Under the pieces are notes generated by a model that was not told the origin of the DNA, did no database searches, and saw nothing but the letters and a program-made list of their open reading frames with translations. From Methanobacteriota archaeon (GTDB lineage Archaea; Thermoplasmatota; Poseidoniia; Poseidoniales; Poseidoniaceae): a stretch of DNA of 53,817 nt. A program made the translations under genes and the position numbers. The stretch spans positions 1 to 53,817 of the forward strand of contig PBDU01000017.1 of assembly GCA_002718195.1 (NCBI GenBank), written 5' to 3'. This document shows positions 31,659 through 39,964 of this stretch, piece by piece; position 1 is the first letter of the stretch, and every line of letters starts with the position of its first letter.

Positions 31659-32750
31659 TCATTTTGCTTTAGGAAATAATCTAGCTGATTGCCTTCCACT
31701 TTCTAATGCTGCATCAGATAAAATATGTGCATTCTCTATCCAATCGCCCGCTAAGAAGATATTATTTTGTGCGTAAATATCAGCAGAAATTCTATCTTCC
31801 CCCCTTACTCCGATGGATACATTTTTTGTTTTTCTTATGCTAATTATGTGATCTTTCCAGCCAGAGCACCTGGAATCAAGAGCCTGCTCAAGTTGTTCGA
31901 GATTTTCTTGACCGCTTACATCGTCAATAATTTTCAAAGCGGAAATATGGGATCCAAGTCCAGTCAGGTTAGGAGCGATCCTCCTCATATCGAATATTGC
32001 AACTTTTTGCTCTAAATCAATCTCCGCATGTTTGCCAGAGAATGGATAAGAATCTAGGGCAACTTCGATAGTACTAGCAGAAATAGTAGGAATATTAGGA
32101 AGATCTTGCAAGCCAGAATTTTTCAATATTCGATTGCTTTCTTTCAATCCACATGCAAGGATTACATAATCTGCAATTGTATCTTTGCCATCTGCTAAGA
32201 TAACGCTCTTCCCTTCTATTTTTTCAACAGTCCTGCCCTGCTCTAGATAAACTCCAACCTCGTCAAGAGCAAGCATGATTCTACCGATCAATCCCTGCCA
32301 ACCCTCATTGGTAGTAAGCAGATTATTGCTGAGCAAAGCCTTTCTTCTAATGTCTGATTTAAGCCCCCATGAGGCAATGAAATCAGCTGCTTGAATTGAA
32401 ATATTATGCACATCATTATTTTTCAAAGCACGTTTTAATTCAATGCTCTTTTGTACATTATCCAATGGCTTTAGGGGACCATGATTTACGATGTCTATTT
32501 TTCCTGCTAACAATGGACTGGTTTTCGGTTTCATTCTGCTTAATTTTTTACATAATTTGTGCAATGGTCCGTTTTTGAGGAGTAAATGAGGGCCAAATCC
32601 AACAGGAATTCCGTCGAAGTCAGTACTCGTAGCCTTTCCACCCAACTGCTTTCGTTTTTCGAGGATTACAACTTGGTGCCCCCTAATCGCAGACTCAAGA
32701 GCAGCCCCCAGCCCAGCCAAGCCCGAGCCAACTACCAAGACCCGCGCCAT
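31659..32750 (-). CDS. FAD-dependent amine oxidase / phytoene-desaturase-like oxidoreductase
   Basis: 363 residues. The FAD-binding motif VVGSGLAGLGAALESAIRGH is at residue ~5, followed by LEKRKQLGGKATSTDFDG, the GG motif of phytoene-desaturase/amine-oxidase relatives. The C-terminal FAD contact is IFLAGDWIENAHILSDAALE with the final ASxxG-like GRQSARLF. It is shorter (363) than carotenoid desaturases (~490), so the substrate domain is small. Lipid-, carotenoid- or quinone-linked oxidation is possible; the substrate cannot be assigned. It diverges from nadC across a perfect inverted repeat. Confidence 0.82.
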   Translation of the reverse strand: MARVLVVGSGLAGLGAALESAIRGHQVVILEKRKQLGGKATSTDFDGIPVGFGPHLLLKNGPLHKLCKKLSRMKPKTSPLLAGKIDIVNHGPLKPLDNVQKSIELKRALKNNDVHNISIQAADFIASWGLKSDIRRKALLSNNLLTTNEGWQGLIGRIMLALDEVGVYLEQGRTVEKIEGKSVILADGKDTIADYVILACGLKESNRILKNSGLQDLPNIPTISASTIEVALDSYPFSGKHAEIDLEQKVAIFDMRRIAPNLTGLGSHISALKIIDDVSGQENLEQLEQALDSRCSGWKDHIISIRKTKNVSIGVRGEDRISADIYAQNNIFLAGDWIENAHILSDAALESGRQSARLFPKAK

Positions 32751-32796
32751 GTCCTTGGATTAACTCACATTTCAAGACACATTCGCTTGTTTTAGA

Positions 32797-32831
32797 TGCG
32801 CGTTAAATGGCGAAAAACAAATTAACGCGCA
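32797..32831. promoter_or_regulatory. Perfect 10-bp inverted repeat upstream of nadC
   Basis: TGCGCGTTAA at 32797-32806 and TTAACGCGCA at 32822-32831 are perfect inverted copies separated by 15 bases. The right arm ends 35 bases before the nadC ATG at 32867 and the left arm is 46 bases from the start of the divergent FAD gene (32750). An in-frame ATG at 32807 lies in the loop, which argues against it as the true start. An operator, or a hairpin in the nadC leader, are the readings. NAD-responsive control is a natural guess without direct evidence. Confidence 0.5.
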
Positions 32832-32866
32832 AATGCTTTCATTTGATAGAGCATTCATTGAGTGTC

Positions 32867-33802
32867 ATGGCCGACAGACCACGCCTGCCACATGACCGGG
32901 GTCATTTGCTCTGGTCGAGCGAGGATGGACCAACCAGAATGCTTCAAGCAAGCATGGATAGATGGACTCAAGCAGTTCTCGGAGATGATGGAATTGACAT
33001 GCCTTACATGGGTTCCAGAGACAATTCCGAGGCTAGAATTATTGCAAGATCTGAGGGAATAATATGTGGAACAGCGGTCGTAGATTATATGCTCCAAATT
33101 TGGTCTCCTGACATACGAGTCAGGTGGAGGGCAAGTGATGGAAAATCTGTTGTTAGCGGCGATGAGATTGCAGAATTATCCGGGCCGGCAGAAGCGATTT
33201 TGTTAATGGAAAGAAGCATCCTGAACATCCTTGGTTATCTCGGCGGTATCTCGACTGAAGCAAACAAATGGGCAAGAATCGCGCCAAAGCAGGTTGCCTG
33301 TACTAGGAAAACAGTGTGGGGCTTGTTGGATAAGTGGGCAGTTCATATCGGTGGAGGATTGACTCATAGGTTGAATAGAACAGAGGCAAAAATGGTCAAA
33401 GAAAACGACCTTGCTGGCTTTGATGGAGGAACACAAATAGAGAAAATTGCTAACTATTTGCAAAGCATAGACATGACTTCTTTCGGCGCATTTTTGGAAA
33501 TAGAAGTTCAAGAAGCAAAGGAAGCAATTGTAGCAGCCTCGGTTTGGTCCCTAAGAAAAGATGAGCCAGATTTCCAGAAATTAGTAATCATGCTCGATAA
33601 TTTTGGTCCTGAAGCCTCGGCAAAAGCAGTTGAGGAATTAGAGGCTATGAATCTTAGGGAATTCGTTGTCCTGGAAGCCAGCGGTGGAATTTCCTTTGAT
33701 TCATTAGATGAATGGCATGAGTGCGGATTGGATGTAGTGTCAACAAGCGCCATTAACAGAGGGACTTCTCCACTTGACCTTTCAATGTTGATGGATGAAT
33801 AG
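32867..33802 (+). CDS. nadC: Nicotinate-nucleotide pyrophosphorylase (carboxylating)
   Basis: About 311 residues from ATG 32867; an ATG at 32807 would add 20 residues and overlap the inverted repeat. Conserved blocks: ERSILNILGYLGGISTEANK, ACTRKTVWGLLDKWAVHIGG, GGLTHRLNRTEAKMVKEND, EIEVQEAKEA, VIMLDNFGPEA and LEASGGIS. The Arg/Lys/His pocket for quinolinate and PRPP is present (CTRKT, THRLN). It converts quinolinate to nicotinate mononucleotide in de novo NAD synthesis. nadA and nadB are not in the window. The phosphopantoate ligase follows 60 bases downstream, so two cofactor genes are adjacent. Confidence 0.93.
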   Translation: MADRPRLPHDRGHLLWSSEDGPTRMLQASMDRWTQAVLGDDGIDMPYMGSRDNSEARIIARSEGIICGTAVVDYMLQIWSPDIRVRWRASDGKSVVSGDEIAELSGPAEAILLMERSILNILGYLGGISTEANKWARIAPKQVACTRKTVWGLLDKWAVHIGGGLTHRLNRTEAKMVKENDLAGFDGGTQIEKIANYLQSIDMTSFGAFLEIEVQEAKEAIVAASVWSLRKDEPDFQKLVIMLDNFGPEASAKAVEELEAMNLREFVVLEASGGISFDSLDEWHECGLDVVSTSAINRGTSPLDLSMLMDE

Positions 33803-33862
33803 CCTAAATTGGTTAGTCAATTATTCGATACAGTCATTTGTGTAAATGGATTGGGGATTATC

Positions 33863-34606
33863 ATGGATGAGATTGCAGCAGACCGATCCCATCCGAGGTA
33901 TCAATCTCTGCTGATGCGCCATAGGATTGAGATAGCAGCAAAAGAAGGTTTGTTAGCAGATTCAGCAATGATCGCACATGGAAGAGGCGAGGCATTTGAT
34001 TATCTTCTTGGTGAACGAACCATTCCAAGCGCAATGAATGCAACAAAGCTGGCATATCGATGCCTAGCAGAAGCAAAAAAGCCGGTGATTTCTCTAAATG
34101 GAAATACGGTTGCGTTAGTTGGAAAAGAGATAATGATGCTAGCAGCGAAATTAAATTGTCCAGTTGAAATAAATATTTTCTATCGAACTGCTGAAAGGAT
34201 GGAAAAGCTGTTTTCTAGGCTCGATAACATACGCACAAAAGAAGTCATAGATGTGGAAATTTTAGGGATGAATCCCAATGCTAAGATTCCCGGTTTAGAA
34301 GGACCAAGAGCAAATTGCTGTAGGGAAGGAATACTGAATTCAGATGTAATCCTTGTACCGCTTGAAGATGGAGATCGATGCGAAGCTTTGGTTGCGATGG
34401 GAAAAACAGTAATTGTAATCGACTTAAATCCACTCTCACGTTCAGCAAAAAGAGGAACTCTTACTATTGTCGATGAACTTTCTAGAGTCGTTAATAACAT
34501 GTTGGATTTTGCAGAACCACTCTCAGAAGTTGCACTGGATGATTGGGATAACAAAGAAAATCTAAAGCAAGCGCTTAAACACATCAATGATTTAATACAA
34601 AATTAA
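33863..34606 (+). CDS. 4-phosphopantoate-beta-alanine ligase
   Basis: 247 residues from the ATG at 33863, preceded by GGGGAT; a TTG at 33809 is possible but the family usually begins just before SHPRYxSL. Landmarks: HPRYQSLLMRHRIEIAAKEG, SAMIAHGRGEAFDYLLGERT, PVISLNGNTVALVGKEIMML, EINIFYRTAERMEKL, VILVPLEDGDRCEALVAMGK and VIDLNPLSRSAKRGTLTIVD. The enzyme joins phosphopantoate and beta-alanine with ATP to make 4-phosphopantothenate, the archaeal route to CoA that replaces pantothenate synthetase. It appears intact. It probably shares a transcript with nadC. Confidence 0.95.
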   Translation: MDEIAADRSHPRYQSLLMRHRIEIAAKEGLLADSAMIAHGRGEAFDYLLGERTIPSAMNATKLAYRCLAEAKKPVISLNGNTVALVGKEIMMLAAKLNCPVEINIFYRTAERMEKLFSRLDNIRTKEVIDVEILGMNPNAKIPGLEGPRANCCREGILNSDVILVPLEDGDRCEALVAMGKTVIVIDLNPLSRSAKRGTLTIVDELSRVVNNMLDFAEPLSEVALDDWDNKENLKQALKHINDLIQN

Positions 34607-34631
34607 ATTTCTATTCCAAGTTATTGAGTAC

Positions 34632-35807
34632 TCAGTTCATCTTCTCAGTAAGAATTTTAGCGATTGCATCACCTACTTCAGAGCACTTTGCATCTCCACC
34701 CAAATCATATGTCAGCATATCCCCATCGGTCAAGTGTTGTGCAACACTCTCATCGATTAATTTTCCAATCGCAATAAGTTCATCCTCGCCGTGTTTTCTA
34801 CCCAACCAATCCATCATCATTTGAATTGAATTGATTGATGCTATTGGGTTTACTCTGTCCAAGCCAGCGTGTTTGGGGGCAGAGCCATGAACGGGTTCGA
34901 AAAATGCATGTTCGTCACCGATATTTCCTGAAGCAGCCATCCCCATTCCTCCCTGAAGAACAGCACCAAGGTCTGTTGAAATGTCACCAAACATATTGGA
35001 GGTTACAACCACGTTGTAGTGTTCCGGATTCCTTGTAATCCACTGCATGAAGGCATCAATATATGAGTAGTCTAATTCTTTATCCGGATGCTTTTCACCG
35101 ATTTCATCAAAAACTCTTCTGAACAATTGACATCCTCGTGTAACGTTTGATTTGTCGACACAAGTGACACGATTTACTCCATCACCAGGAGCGCCCTTTC
35201 GCCTGTTTGCAATATCAAATGCCATATCTATGATTCTCTTTGAACCATTTGCTGAAATCGGTCTTGGATCATAAGCGACTTCCCCATCTAATCCAGGAAA
35301 TTGCATGGCTGGAGGCTCATATGCCTCTCTTCCAAGTGCTCTGTCGGCACTTCTTCTCAACAAGGCGTGGTATAGCCCCTCTGTGTTTTCTCTAAGGACC
35401 ACCATGTCGACCATTCCAGCCTCCCAAATTTGAGTGAATTTGCCGTGTATTTTGTGTGGGACACCTTCATAGAGTTTGATAGGTCTTACGTTTGCATACA
35501 ATTCTAAACCACTTCTCAAGCCTAGAATAACGCTTCCCCCAGCAAGGTCTCCGTTAGGAAGCCTTGCCCCAGGATAACCGATGGCTCCTAGGAAAATTGC
35601 ATCAGCTTCATCCCTACAGAACTCAAAAGACCCTTCTGCCCACTCTTCACCAGTTTCCAGATAATTTTGACCCCCACAAGGGATTACTTTCATGTCGAAG
35701 TTATATTTAGAGTGGTTTTGTATAACTTCTAAGATTTTCATGGCTTCGACAGACACTTCCCTTCCAACACCATCACCCGGCAGAATAGCGATTGTGTAGT
35801 CAGCCAT
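34632..35807 (-). CDS. Isocitrate/isopropylmalate dehydrogenase family protein (LeuB/TtuC-like)
   Basis: 391 residues from ATG 35807 (a longer reading from 35882 lacks support). Family marks: IAILPGDGVGREVSVEAMKI, LGLRSGLELYANVRPIKLY, DMVVLRENTEGLYHALLRRS, VDKSNVTRGCQLFRRVFDEI, DAFMQWITRNPEHYNVVVTS and FEPVHGSAPKHAGLDRVNPI. It oxidatively decarboxylates a 3-alkylmalate-type substrate with NAD(P). An insertion of ~30 residues (ALGREAYEPPAMQFPGLDGE) after the ENTEG motif exceeds typical IPMDH, so isopropylmalate, homoisocitrate or tartrate are all possible. No leucine-pathway gene is adjacent; the aconitase-family enzyme at 51073 is 15 kb away. It converges on the ligase gene. Confidence 0.85.
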   Translation of the reverse strand: MADYTIAILPGDGVGREVSVEAMKILEVIQNHSKYNFDMKVIPCGGQNYLETGEEWAEGSFEFCRDEADAIFLGAIGYPGARLPNGDLAGGSVILGLRSGLELYANVRPIKLYEGVPHKIHGKFTQIWEAGMVDMVVLRENTEGLYHALLRRSADRALGREAYEPPAMQFPGLDGEVAYDPRPISANGSKRIIDMAFDIANRRKGAPGDGVNRVTCVDKSNVTRGCQLFRRVFDEIGEKHPDKELDYSYIDAFMQWITRNPEHYNVVVTSNMFGDISTDLGAVLQGGMGMAASGNIGDEHAFFEPVHGSAPKHAGLDRVNPIASINSIQMMMDWLGRKHGEDELIAIGKLIDESVAQHLTDGDMLTYDLGGDAKCSEVGDAIAKILTEKMN

Positions 35808-36036
35808 GTCCCTCGGCAGAAAAATCCAGTAAATGAACGCGACGCATGGATTTGATTGACAATATTTTGCAAATTGAACCAATCTCCGGATAGAAACACA
35901 TCACGGCAAGACCTTGATTTCCGTTAGAGATATTTTTCAATACTTAACGAATAACTACGATGCACGCTCGAGTGGAAAGGATGGTTTAGCAGTCAGTAGC
36001 ATACTTCATAGTCCTCCATTACACAGAGCACTAATC

Positions 36037-36654
36037 ATGAGTGAAGACCAAGGAGGTTTCTCCAAGGGCAAGATAGACATCGAGCAACTGCCAGATGCTA
36101 TTATCAGACTCGTCGAGACAATGATTGGCATAGATCCTAACTGGGATCTTGAGAAATGGATATCTCAACAGGCAGAAGATTACCTACAGATAATCGAGAA
36201 GGATTTGGAGAGGGAAAGGATAATTTTAGAGCAGAAAATACAGCGGCTGCAAAACCTAACATCAAGAATAAATCCGTCTCAGAAAGAGGCAGACAAAGGT
36301 CAAAAGAATCTGTTTGACTGTTTTGATATCAGCCCCCCTAGCAATTTCAAATCATTAGGGGAAAGGACTTATGCTAGTAACGAACAAGAGCCGGCATCTA
36401 ACGTCGAACAGTATCTTGACCTGATACCTGGTGAAAATACCGATGATCCACTCCTAGCAATAGTAGCGAACTATATCTGCGTCTTAGTGGAAAGGAAAAT
36501 TTCAACCGGTTCTAATTTTGCTACTTTGGAAGAAATTTTCGAAGGACTTGTTGAAATAGGAATAGAAGTGAATGAAATTGATGAAGCATTAGATTTTTTG
36601 TTGACAAATGGAGAATTGATAGAAGTCGATGATGATTGCTTTGTAACCTCTTGA
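36037..36654 (+). CDS. Hypothetical protein with coiled coil and C-terminal winged-helix-like domain
   Basis: 206 residues from the ATG at 36037; an open frame extends back to a TTG at 35914 but lacks a ribosome site. Residues ~15-50 are helical (LPDAIIRLVETMIGIDPNWD), ~52-90 a coiled coil (YLQIIEKDLERERIILEQKI), ~95-140 disordered. The last ~70 (ANYICVLVERKISTGSNFAT, LEEIFEGLVEIGIEVNEIDE, FLLTNGELIEVDDDCF) pattern as helix-helix-helix-strand-strand, like a winged helix. No family recognised. It is the first of four parallel genes to 38380, the other three encoding membrane proteins. A partner-recruitment or DNA-linked role is only inference. Confidence 0.65.
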   Translation: MSEDQGGFSKGKIDIEQLPDAIIRLVETMIGIDPNWDLEKWISQQAEDYLQIIEKDLERERIILEQKIQRLQNLTSRINPSQKEADKGQKNLFDCFDISPPSNFKSLGERTYASNEQEPASNVEQYLDLIPGENTDDPLLAIVANYICVLVERKISTGSNFATLEEIFEGLVEIGIEVNEIDEALDFLLTNGELIEVDDDCFVTS

Positions 36655-36717
36655 GGATTGGGGCCCCGCGGCACCATAGCGACAGTTCATAATAAGGGGA
36701 AAGTAAAATTAATCTGC

Positions 36718-37332
36718 ATGGGAATAATTCGTACCGCGATTTACTCAGCGATAACGTGGGGATTTCTTACAGTAGTAATGGTAGATCCAACAATTGCTCT
36801 TGGGATATCCATATTTTTGGGAGTCTTGATAGAGTCCACACAACATCGCTCTGAGGTTAATGAACTAATGAAGCAAGGTAGAAGTTTGAGAACTCAACTA
36901 AGCGCATCAAATAATCATATAGGACAACTTCAGCTTGCCTTGCAACAAACCTCGCGTGATTTAAACGCTGCAGTTTTAGAAATCAATCGTAGGGATGCTG
37001 TAGGATCTCCAGCTACAAGAGCACTATTGGACAGACAAGAAGAGGCTTTAGTTGCACAGAAGAGAGCGCTGAATAACCACGGCATGAGGAATGAAGAAAT
37101 GTTAATTCGTCTAGGGACTCTTCTTGAACAGCAACAAGAACAGAATAACAAAATGCAAGAATCTCTAACCGATTTAGTCGAAAAACTTGCCAATAAGCCT
37201 AGCCAAAATGTAATGTTAACAGACAGTGTAATGGTCCAAGATACATCAAATTCCCTAGATAAATCAGAGTACTTAACCAGATTAAATGACCTTTCAGAAT
37301 CATATCTTGATGATTTGTTGGCTTCCGCTTAA
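36718..37332 (+). CDS. Hypothetical membrane protein with long coiled coil
   Basis: 204 residues from the ATG at 36718 (TTG at 36658 would add 20). Two short hydrophobic segments (IIRTAIYSAITWGFLTVVMV and PTIALGISIFLGVLIES) in the first ~40 residues form a hairpin anchor. Residues ~45-160 are Gln/Glu/Asn/Leu-rich coiled coil (HIGQLQLALQQTSRDLNAAV, LGTLLEQQQEQNNKMQESL). The acidic C-terminus ends YLTRLNDLSESYLDDLLAS. The layout is that of a membrane-tethered rod facing the cytoplasm. No named family. It lies between the winged-helix-like gene (63-base gap) and two further small membrane genes, probably in one transcript. Confidence 0.65.
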   Translation: MGIIRTAIYSAITWGFLTVVMVDPTIALGISIFLGVLIESTQHRSEVNELMKQGRSLRTQLSASNNHIGQLQLALQQTSRDLNAAVLEINRRDAVGSPATRALLDRQEEALVAQKRALNNHGMRNEEMLIRLGTLLEQQQEQNNKMQESLTDLVEKLANKPSQNVMLTDSVMVQDTSNSLDKSEYLTRLNDLSESYLDDLLASA

Positions 37333-37363
37333 TACTTATTGGTGAATACAATTTGCAGTGTCT

Positions 37364-37681
37364 ATGGCAGGAAAGAAGTCAGAGGCAGCAAAGGGCCTTC
37401 TTTCGGCTTTGGAAGCAAAAAAGCGCCTTCTCCCAAGGACTATCATTAGCGGAACAATAGCAGTGGCAGTATCATCTCTAATCGGAATCGCAACACAATT
37501 TCTCTTTGGAGCAGCAGCAGTTCTTATCCTTGGTTTGCTCGTTCAGTATTCTCACGAAAGGGTGAAGGAACAAATAAGTGTTAGAATTGAAACTTGCTTA
37601 AAGGATCTAGGATGGAAAGAAATAGATCTCGAAAAGGAAGCATATGTTAGGAAGTTGGAGAATTTAGCGGGTCAAGAATAG
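37364..37681 (+). CDS. Small hypothetical membrane protein
   Basis: 105 residues from the ATG at 37364 (GTG at 37358 possible). A basic N-terminus (KKSEAAKGLLSALEAKKRLL) precedes a double hydrophobic segment (~28-63, ISGTIAVAVSSLIGIATQFL, GAAAVLILGLLVQYS), then a charged helix (EQISVRIETCLKDLGWKEID). The N-terminal basic helix and helical hairpin resemble the preceding protein. No catalytic residues. It follows the coiled-coil gene by 31 bases and is followed by another membrane gene at 13 bases. Confidence 0.6.
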   Translation: MAGKKSEAAKGLLSALEAKKRLLPRTIISGTIAVAVSSLIGIATQFLFGAAAVLILGLLVQYSHERVKEQISVRIETCLKDLGWKEIDLEKEAYVRKLENLAGQE

Positions 37682-37693
37682 GAGGTTCTGTCA

Positions 37694-38380
37694 GTGCCTA
37701 AACACGGAGATTCTTTACAAGAGCATTCTGTAAAGTCCATATTTTCAAAATTAAGGCTCAGAATAAGCATTGTCGCTTTAGGCATCTTTTTTTCCGCCTC
37801 AAGCATTATGATTTTGCTCACTTCTGAAATTCTTCTAAGCCTCTTTATTTCTGTCACCTTATCCATGATTTTCTTGTCTACTTATCCGGTGATTAAGAAG
37901 AGATTCTTGATTTTGCAACTCAAGAAAATGCTTGGTGAATTCGATTATACTGATGAGTTTGACCTGGAAGAATACACGAAATCAAGCATTGAGGAAGTTA
38001 TAGAAAAATCGCGTCAAAGGCAAAGAAATTCAACTAATCCAGAAATGCTTAGAAACCGACCATCCGATGAAAAAGGAATGACTAGCGGTGTATATACCGA
38101 ACTTGACCGGACAAATCCGAGGATAGATGCTATTGAAAACTCAGCTGATTGGGACGGACTGGAAGATGACTTAACCGTTGGAGAAAAATTAGTTGAAACC
38201 ATGAATGAAATTGAAGCAAAAAACGCTCAAGAAGCATGGGAACGAGCAGAACAAAAAGACTCTGATAACATTGAATTTGGTGTAAAGAGACTAGGCGATT
38301 TAGTTGCTTCAGGATATTTCGAAAAGAACTCCGAGGATGGCGCTTTCAGCAAATTAGTGAACTCAAATCAAGAAGATTGA
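37694..38380 (+). CDS. Hypothetical membrane protein with long acidic tail
   Basis: 228 residues from a GTG at 37694, preceded by a strong ribosome site (GGAGGTT, then TGTCA). Two hydrophobic helices (~24-43 and ~46-66) form a hairpin, then a charged region to the end (YTDEFDLEEYTKSSIEEVIE, then acidic helix around KLVETMNEIEAKNAQEAWER). Similar hairpin-plus-tail organisation is seen in the two preceding proteins, suggesting a set of related membrane parts. The last 13 bases overlap the stop of the convergent LonSB gene. Confidence 0.6.
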   Translation: MPKHGDSLQEHSVKSIFSKLRLRISIVALGIFFSASSIMILLTSEILLSLFISVTLSMIFLSTYPVIKKRFLILQLKKMLGEFDYTDEFDLEEYTKSSIEEVIEKSRQRQRNSTNPEMLRNRPSDEKGMTSGVYTELDRTNPRIDAIENSADWDGLEDDLTVGEKLVETMNEIEAKNAQEAWERAEQKDSDNIEFGVKRLGDLVASGYFEKNSEDGAFSKLVNSNQED

Positions 38381-39099
38381 ACGTTAACAAAATCAGAGAA
38401 GTGGTCAACGATTTCTTCGACTGCTTTTTCTACGCTAATTGATGATAAAATCGTCTGCCTTGTTTCTAAATCATTTACAAGCATTCCAGTTAACAGGTTA
38501 ACGGATTCACCGTCATCACTGATAATCGATGATATTGGCGAAATAGAAATCCAGTCATCAAGGGTGTCTTCATCTATGCTTAACATCAAACCTATTTTTT
38601 TCATAACAATTTGAATAATTTGATTCAATTGGTCTTGAGTTGATTGGTCAATTTGCTCAAACTTTGGTAGGTATTTTACCTCACCACTGATGTATAATTT
38701 CGTGTTTTCAGAATTTTCTGGAATCATATCATACAGCGTCTCCATATCTGGATAAATGCCCATTTGAATTGTGGATTGGTCGAACATCTCATCGCTAAAT
38801 GGGGGCAAGGCAGGTTTGAACAGATTAGTGATTTCGAATTTCCTTCTTCCAACGATCTTCAAAAAATGATTGCTGCCCTTTGTATCATGTTCTAAAATTT
38901 CGGCCTCACATCCAAACATTCTTGGCTTGTCCCAGCCATTTATCTGTTCAAATGAATCGGACATAACTAAACCAAAATTTTTGTTATCCAATAGGCAGTC
39001 ATCAAGCATTTGTTTGTATCTTGGTTCAAATACTCTTAACTCGGTCTCTTCACCAGGCATCAAAACCATAGGTAGAACGAATAAAGGTAACTTGGACAC
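38368..39099 (-). CDS. Lon N-terminal (LonSB/PUA-like) domain protein
   Basis: 243 residues; start is a GTG at 39099 (leaderless or short leader). KLPLFVLPMVLMPGEETELR, then VFEPRYKQMLDDCL, is the canonical opening of the Lon substrate-binding domain, and FLKIVGRRKFEITNLF is the second strand block. The protease and AAA+ parts of Lon are absent, so this is a stand-alone LonSB protein; bacterial equivalents are small substrate-binding or regulatory proteins, while the eukaryotic relative is cereblon. The C-terminal ~110 residues are helical. It converges on the four-gene membrane cluster with a 13-base overlap. Confidence 0.88.
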   Translation of the reverse strand: MSKLPLFVLPMVLMPGEETELRVFEPRYKQMLDDCLLDNKNFGLVMSDSFEQINGWDKPRMFGCEAEILEHDTKGSNHFLKIVGRRKFEITNLFKPALPPFSDEMFDQSTIQMGIYPDMETLYDMIPENSENTKLYISGEVKYLPKFEQIDQSTQDQLNQIIQIVMKKIGLMLSIDEDTLDDWISISPISSIISDDGESVNLLTGMLVNDLETRQTILSSISVEKAVEEIVDHFSDFVNVQSS

Positions 39100-39148
39100 G
39101 ATTTAGACAAATCAAATTAATTATTCAAGATATGTTTTCTTTTTGTGA

Positions 39149-39156
39149 ATATAAAT
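39149..39156. promoter_or_regulatory. TATA-like element in a divergent promoter
   Basis: ATATAAAT lies between the LonSB gene (start 39099, minus) and the nucleotidyltransferase gene (start 39216, plus), about 50 and 60 bases from each. Either gene could use it, and the AT-rich flanks hold no second candidate as good. Confidence 0.3.
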
Positions 39157-39215
39157 GCGCAATTTGAATCTATTTTAGCAGGTAATGTCTTGAATATATC
39201 TGGTTTGGGGAGTTT

Positions 39216-39959
39216 GTGAAGGTAAAGGCTATACTAGTTGCAGGCGGTCAGGGAACCCGCTTACTGCCATTTACTAACTACACTCAGAAAACGCTCCTGC
39301 CTCTAAATGATAGACCAGTAATCGATTATGCCCTTGGGACCATCCGTAGGGCTGGAATCTCAAATATCACAATTATAGCAAATCAGTTCATTGGACAGAT
39401 AGCTAAGCATGTTGGTTCAGGTCTCGAGAAAGAAGTAGTCCACTATGTCATGGAAGACCAACCCAAAGGCGTTTTAGAGGCCTTGAAACTAGCCAAGCCA
39501 CATAATGAAAATTGTAGGCTTTTGGTATATTTTTCTGATAATATAACTACGATTGAAATGAACGAAATGGTTTCTGCTTTTGAGCGGTCAGAAAATCCTC
39601 CCGGTTGTGTCCTTCTTGCAAGAGAGGTAGAAAACGCAAGCCAATTCGGCGTTGCAATTCTTAACGAGCAAGGCGAGTTGAAGGAAATTGTTGAAAAACC
39701 AGAAATTCCTTTGTCGAATGTTGCTATTGGAGGGATTTACATGTTCGATGAGACTTTTTGGGAAAAATTGGAATTGTTTTCACAAGCAGAAAAATTCAGC
39801 ATATCTGATGTTAATAATTTATACATAAATGAAGGGAAAGCCAAAATTCTCAACATAGGTGATGATACTTGGATAGATTGTGGTACGCCTCAGTCATTAT
39901 TACAAGCATCAATAATGGCTTTTGAGGGTAAACTAGACCCCAATCCACACAGGGTGTGA
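39216..39959 (+). CDS. Sugar-1-phosphate nucleotidyltransferase (RfbA/GlmU-like)
   Basis: 247 residues from a GTG at 39216. Opening [20 protein letters not shown], then [11 protein letters not shown], is the NTP-binding loop; the metal-binding Asp and base contacts are in [10 protein letters not shown], and the sugar pocket is in [20 protein letters not shown], then VEKPEIPLS. It activates a sugar-1-phosphate with an NTP (dTTP or UTP). The length equals the short thymidylyltransferase-type core. It begins a run with the UDP-sugar dehydrogenase-like gene and GtrA, suggesting surface glycan synthesis. The exact nucleotide and sugar are unknown. Confidence 0.88.
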   Translation: MKVKAILVAGGQGTRLLPFTNYTQKTLLPLNDRPVIDYALGTIRRAGISNITIIANQFIGQIAKHVGSGLEKEVVHYVMEDQPKGVLEALKLAKPHNENCRLLVYFSDNITTIEMNEMVSAFERSENPPGCVLLAREVENASQFGVAILNEQGELKEIVEKPEIPLSNVAIGGIYMFDETFWEKLELFSQAEKFSISDVNNLYINEGKAKILNIGDDTWIDCGTPQSLLQASIMAFEGKLDPNPHRV

Positions 39960-39964
39960 TATGG

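Noticed and set aside
32807..32866. Longer nadC start at ATG 32807
   Set aside because: The codon lies in the loop of a perfect palindrome and the added 20 residues (basic, Cys/His) do not match the family; ATG 32867 fits.
34180..34587. 135-codon open frame antisense to phosphopantoate ligase
   Set aside because: Opposes strongly conserved ligase motifs; composition is Ser-rich as in other shadow frames.
35808..35882. Upstream extension of the LeuB-like gene
   Set aside because: Added residues are hydrophobic and unlike the family; ATG at 35807 begins with the conserved strand.
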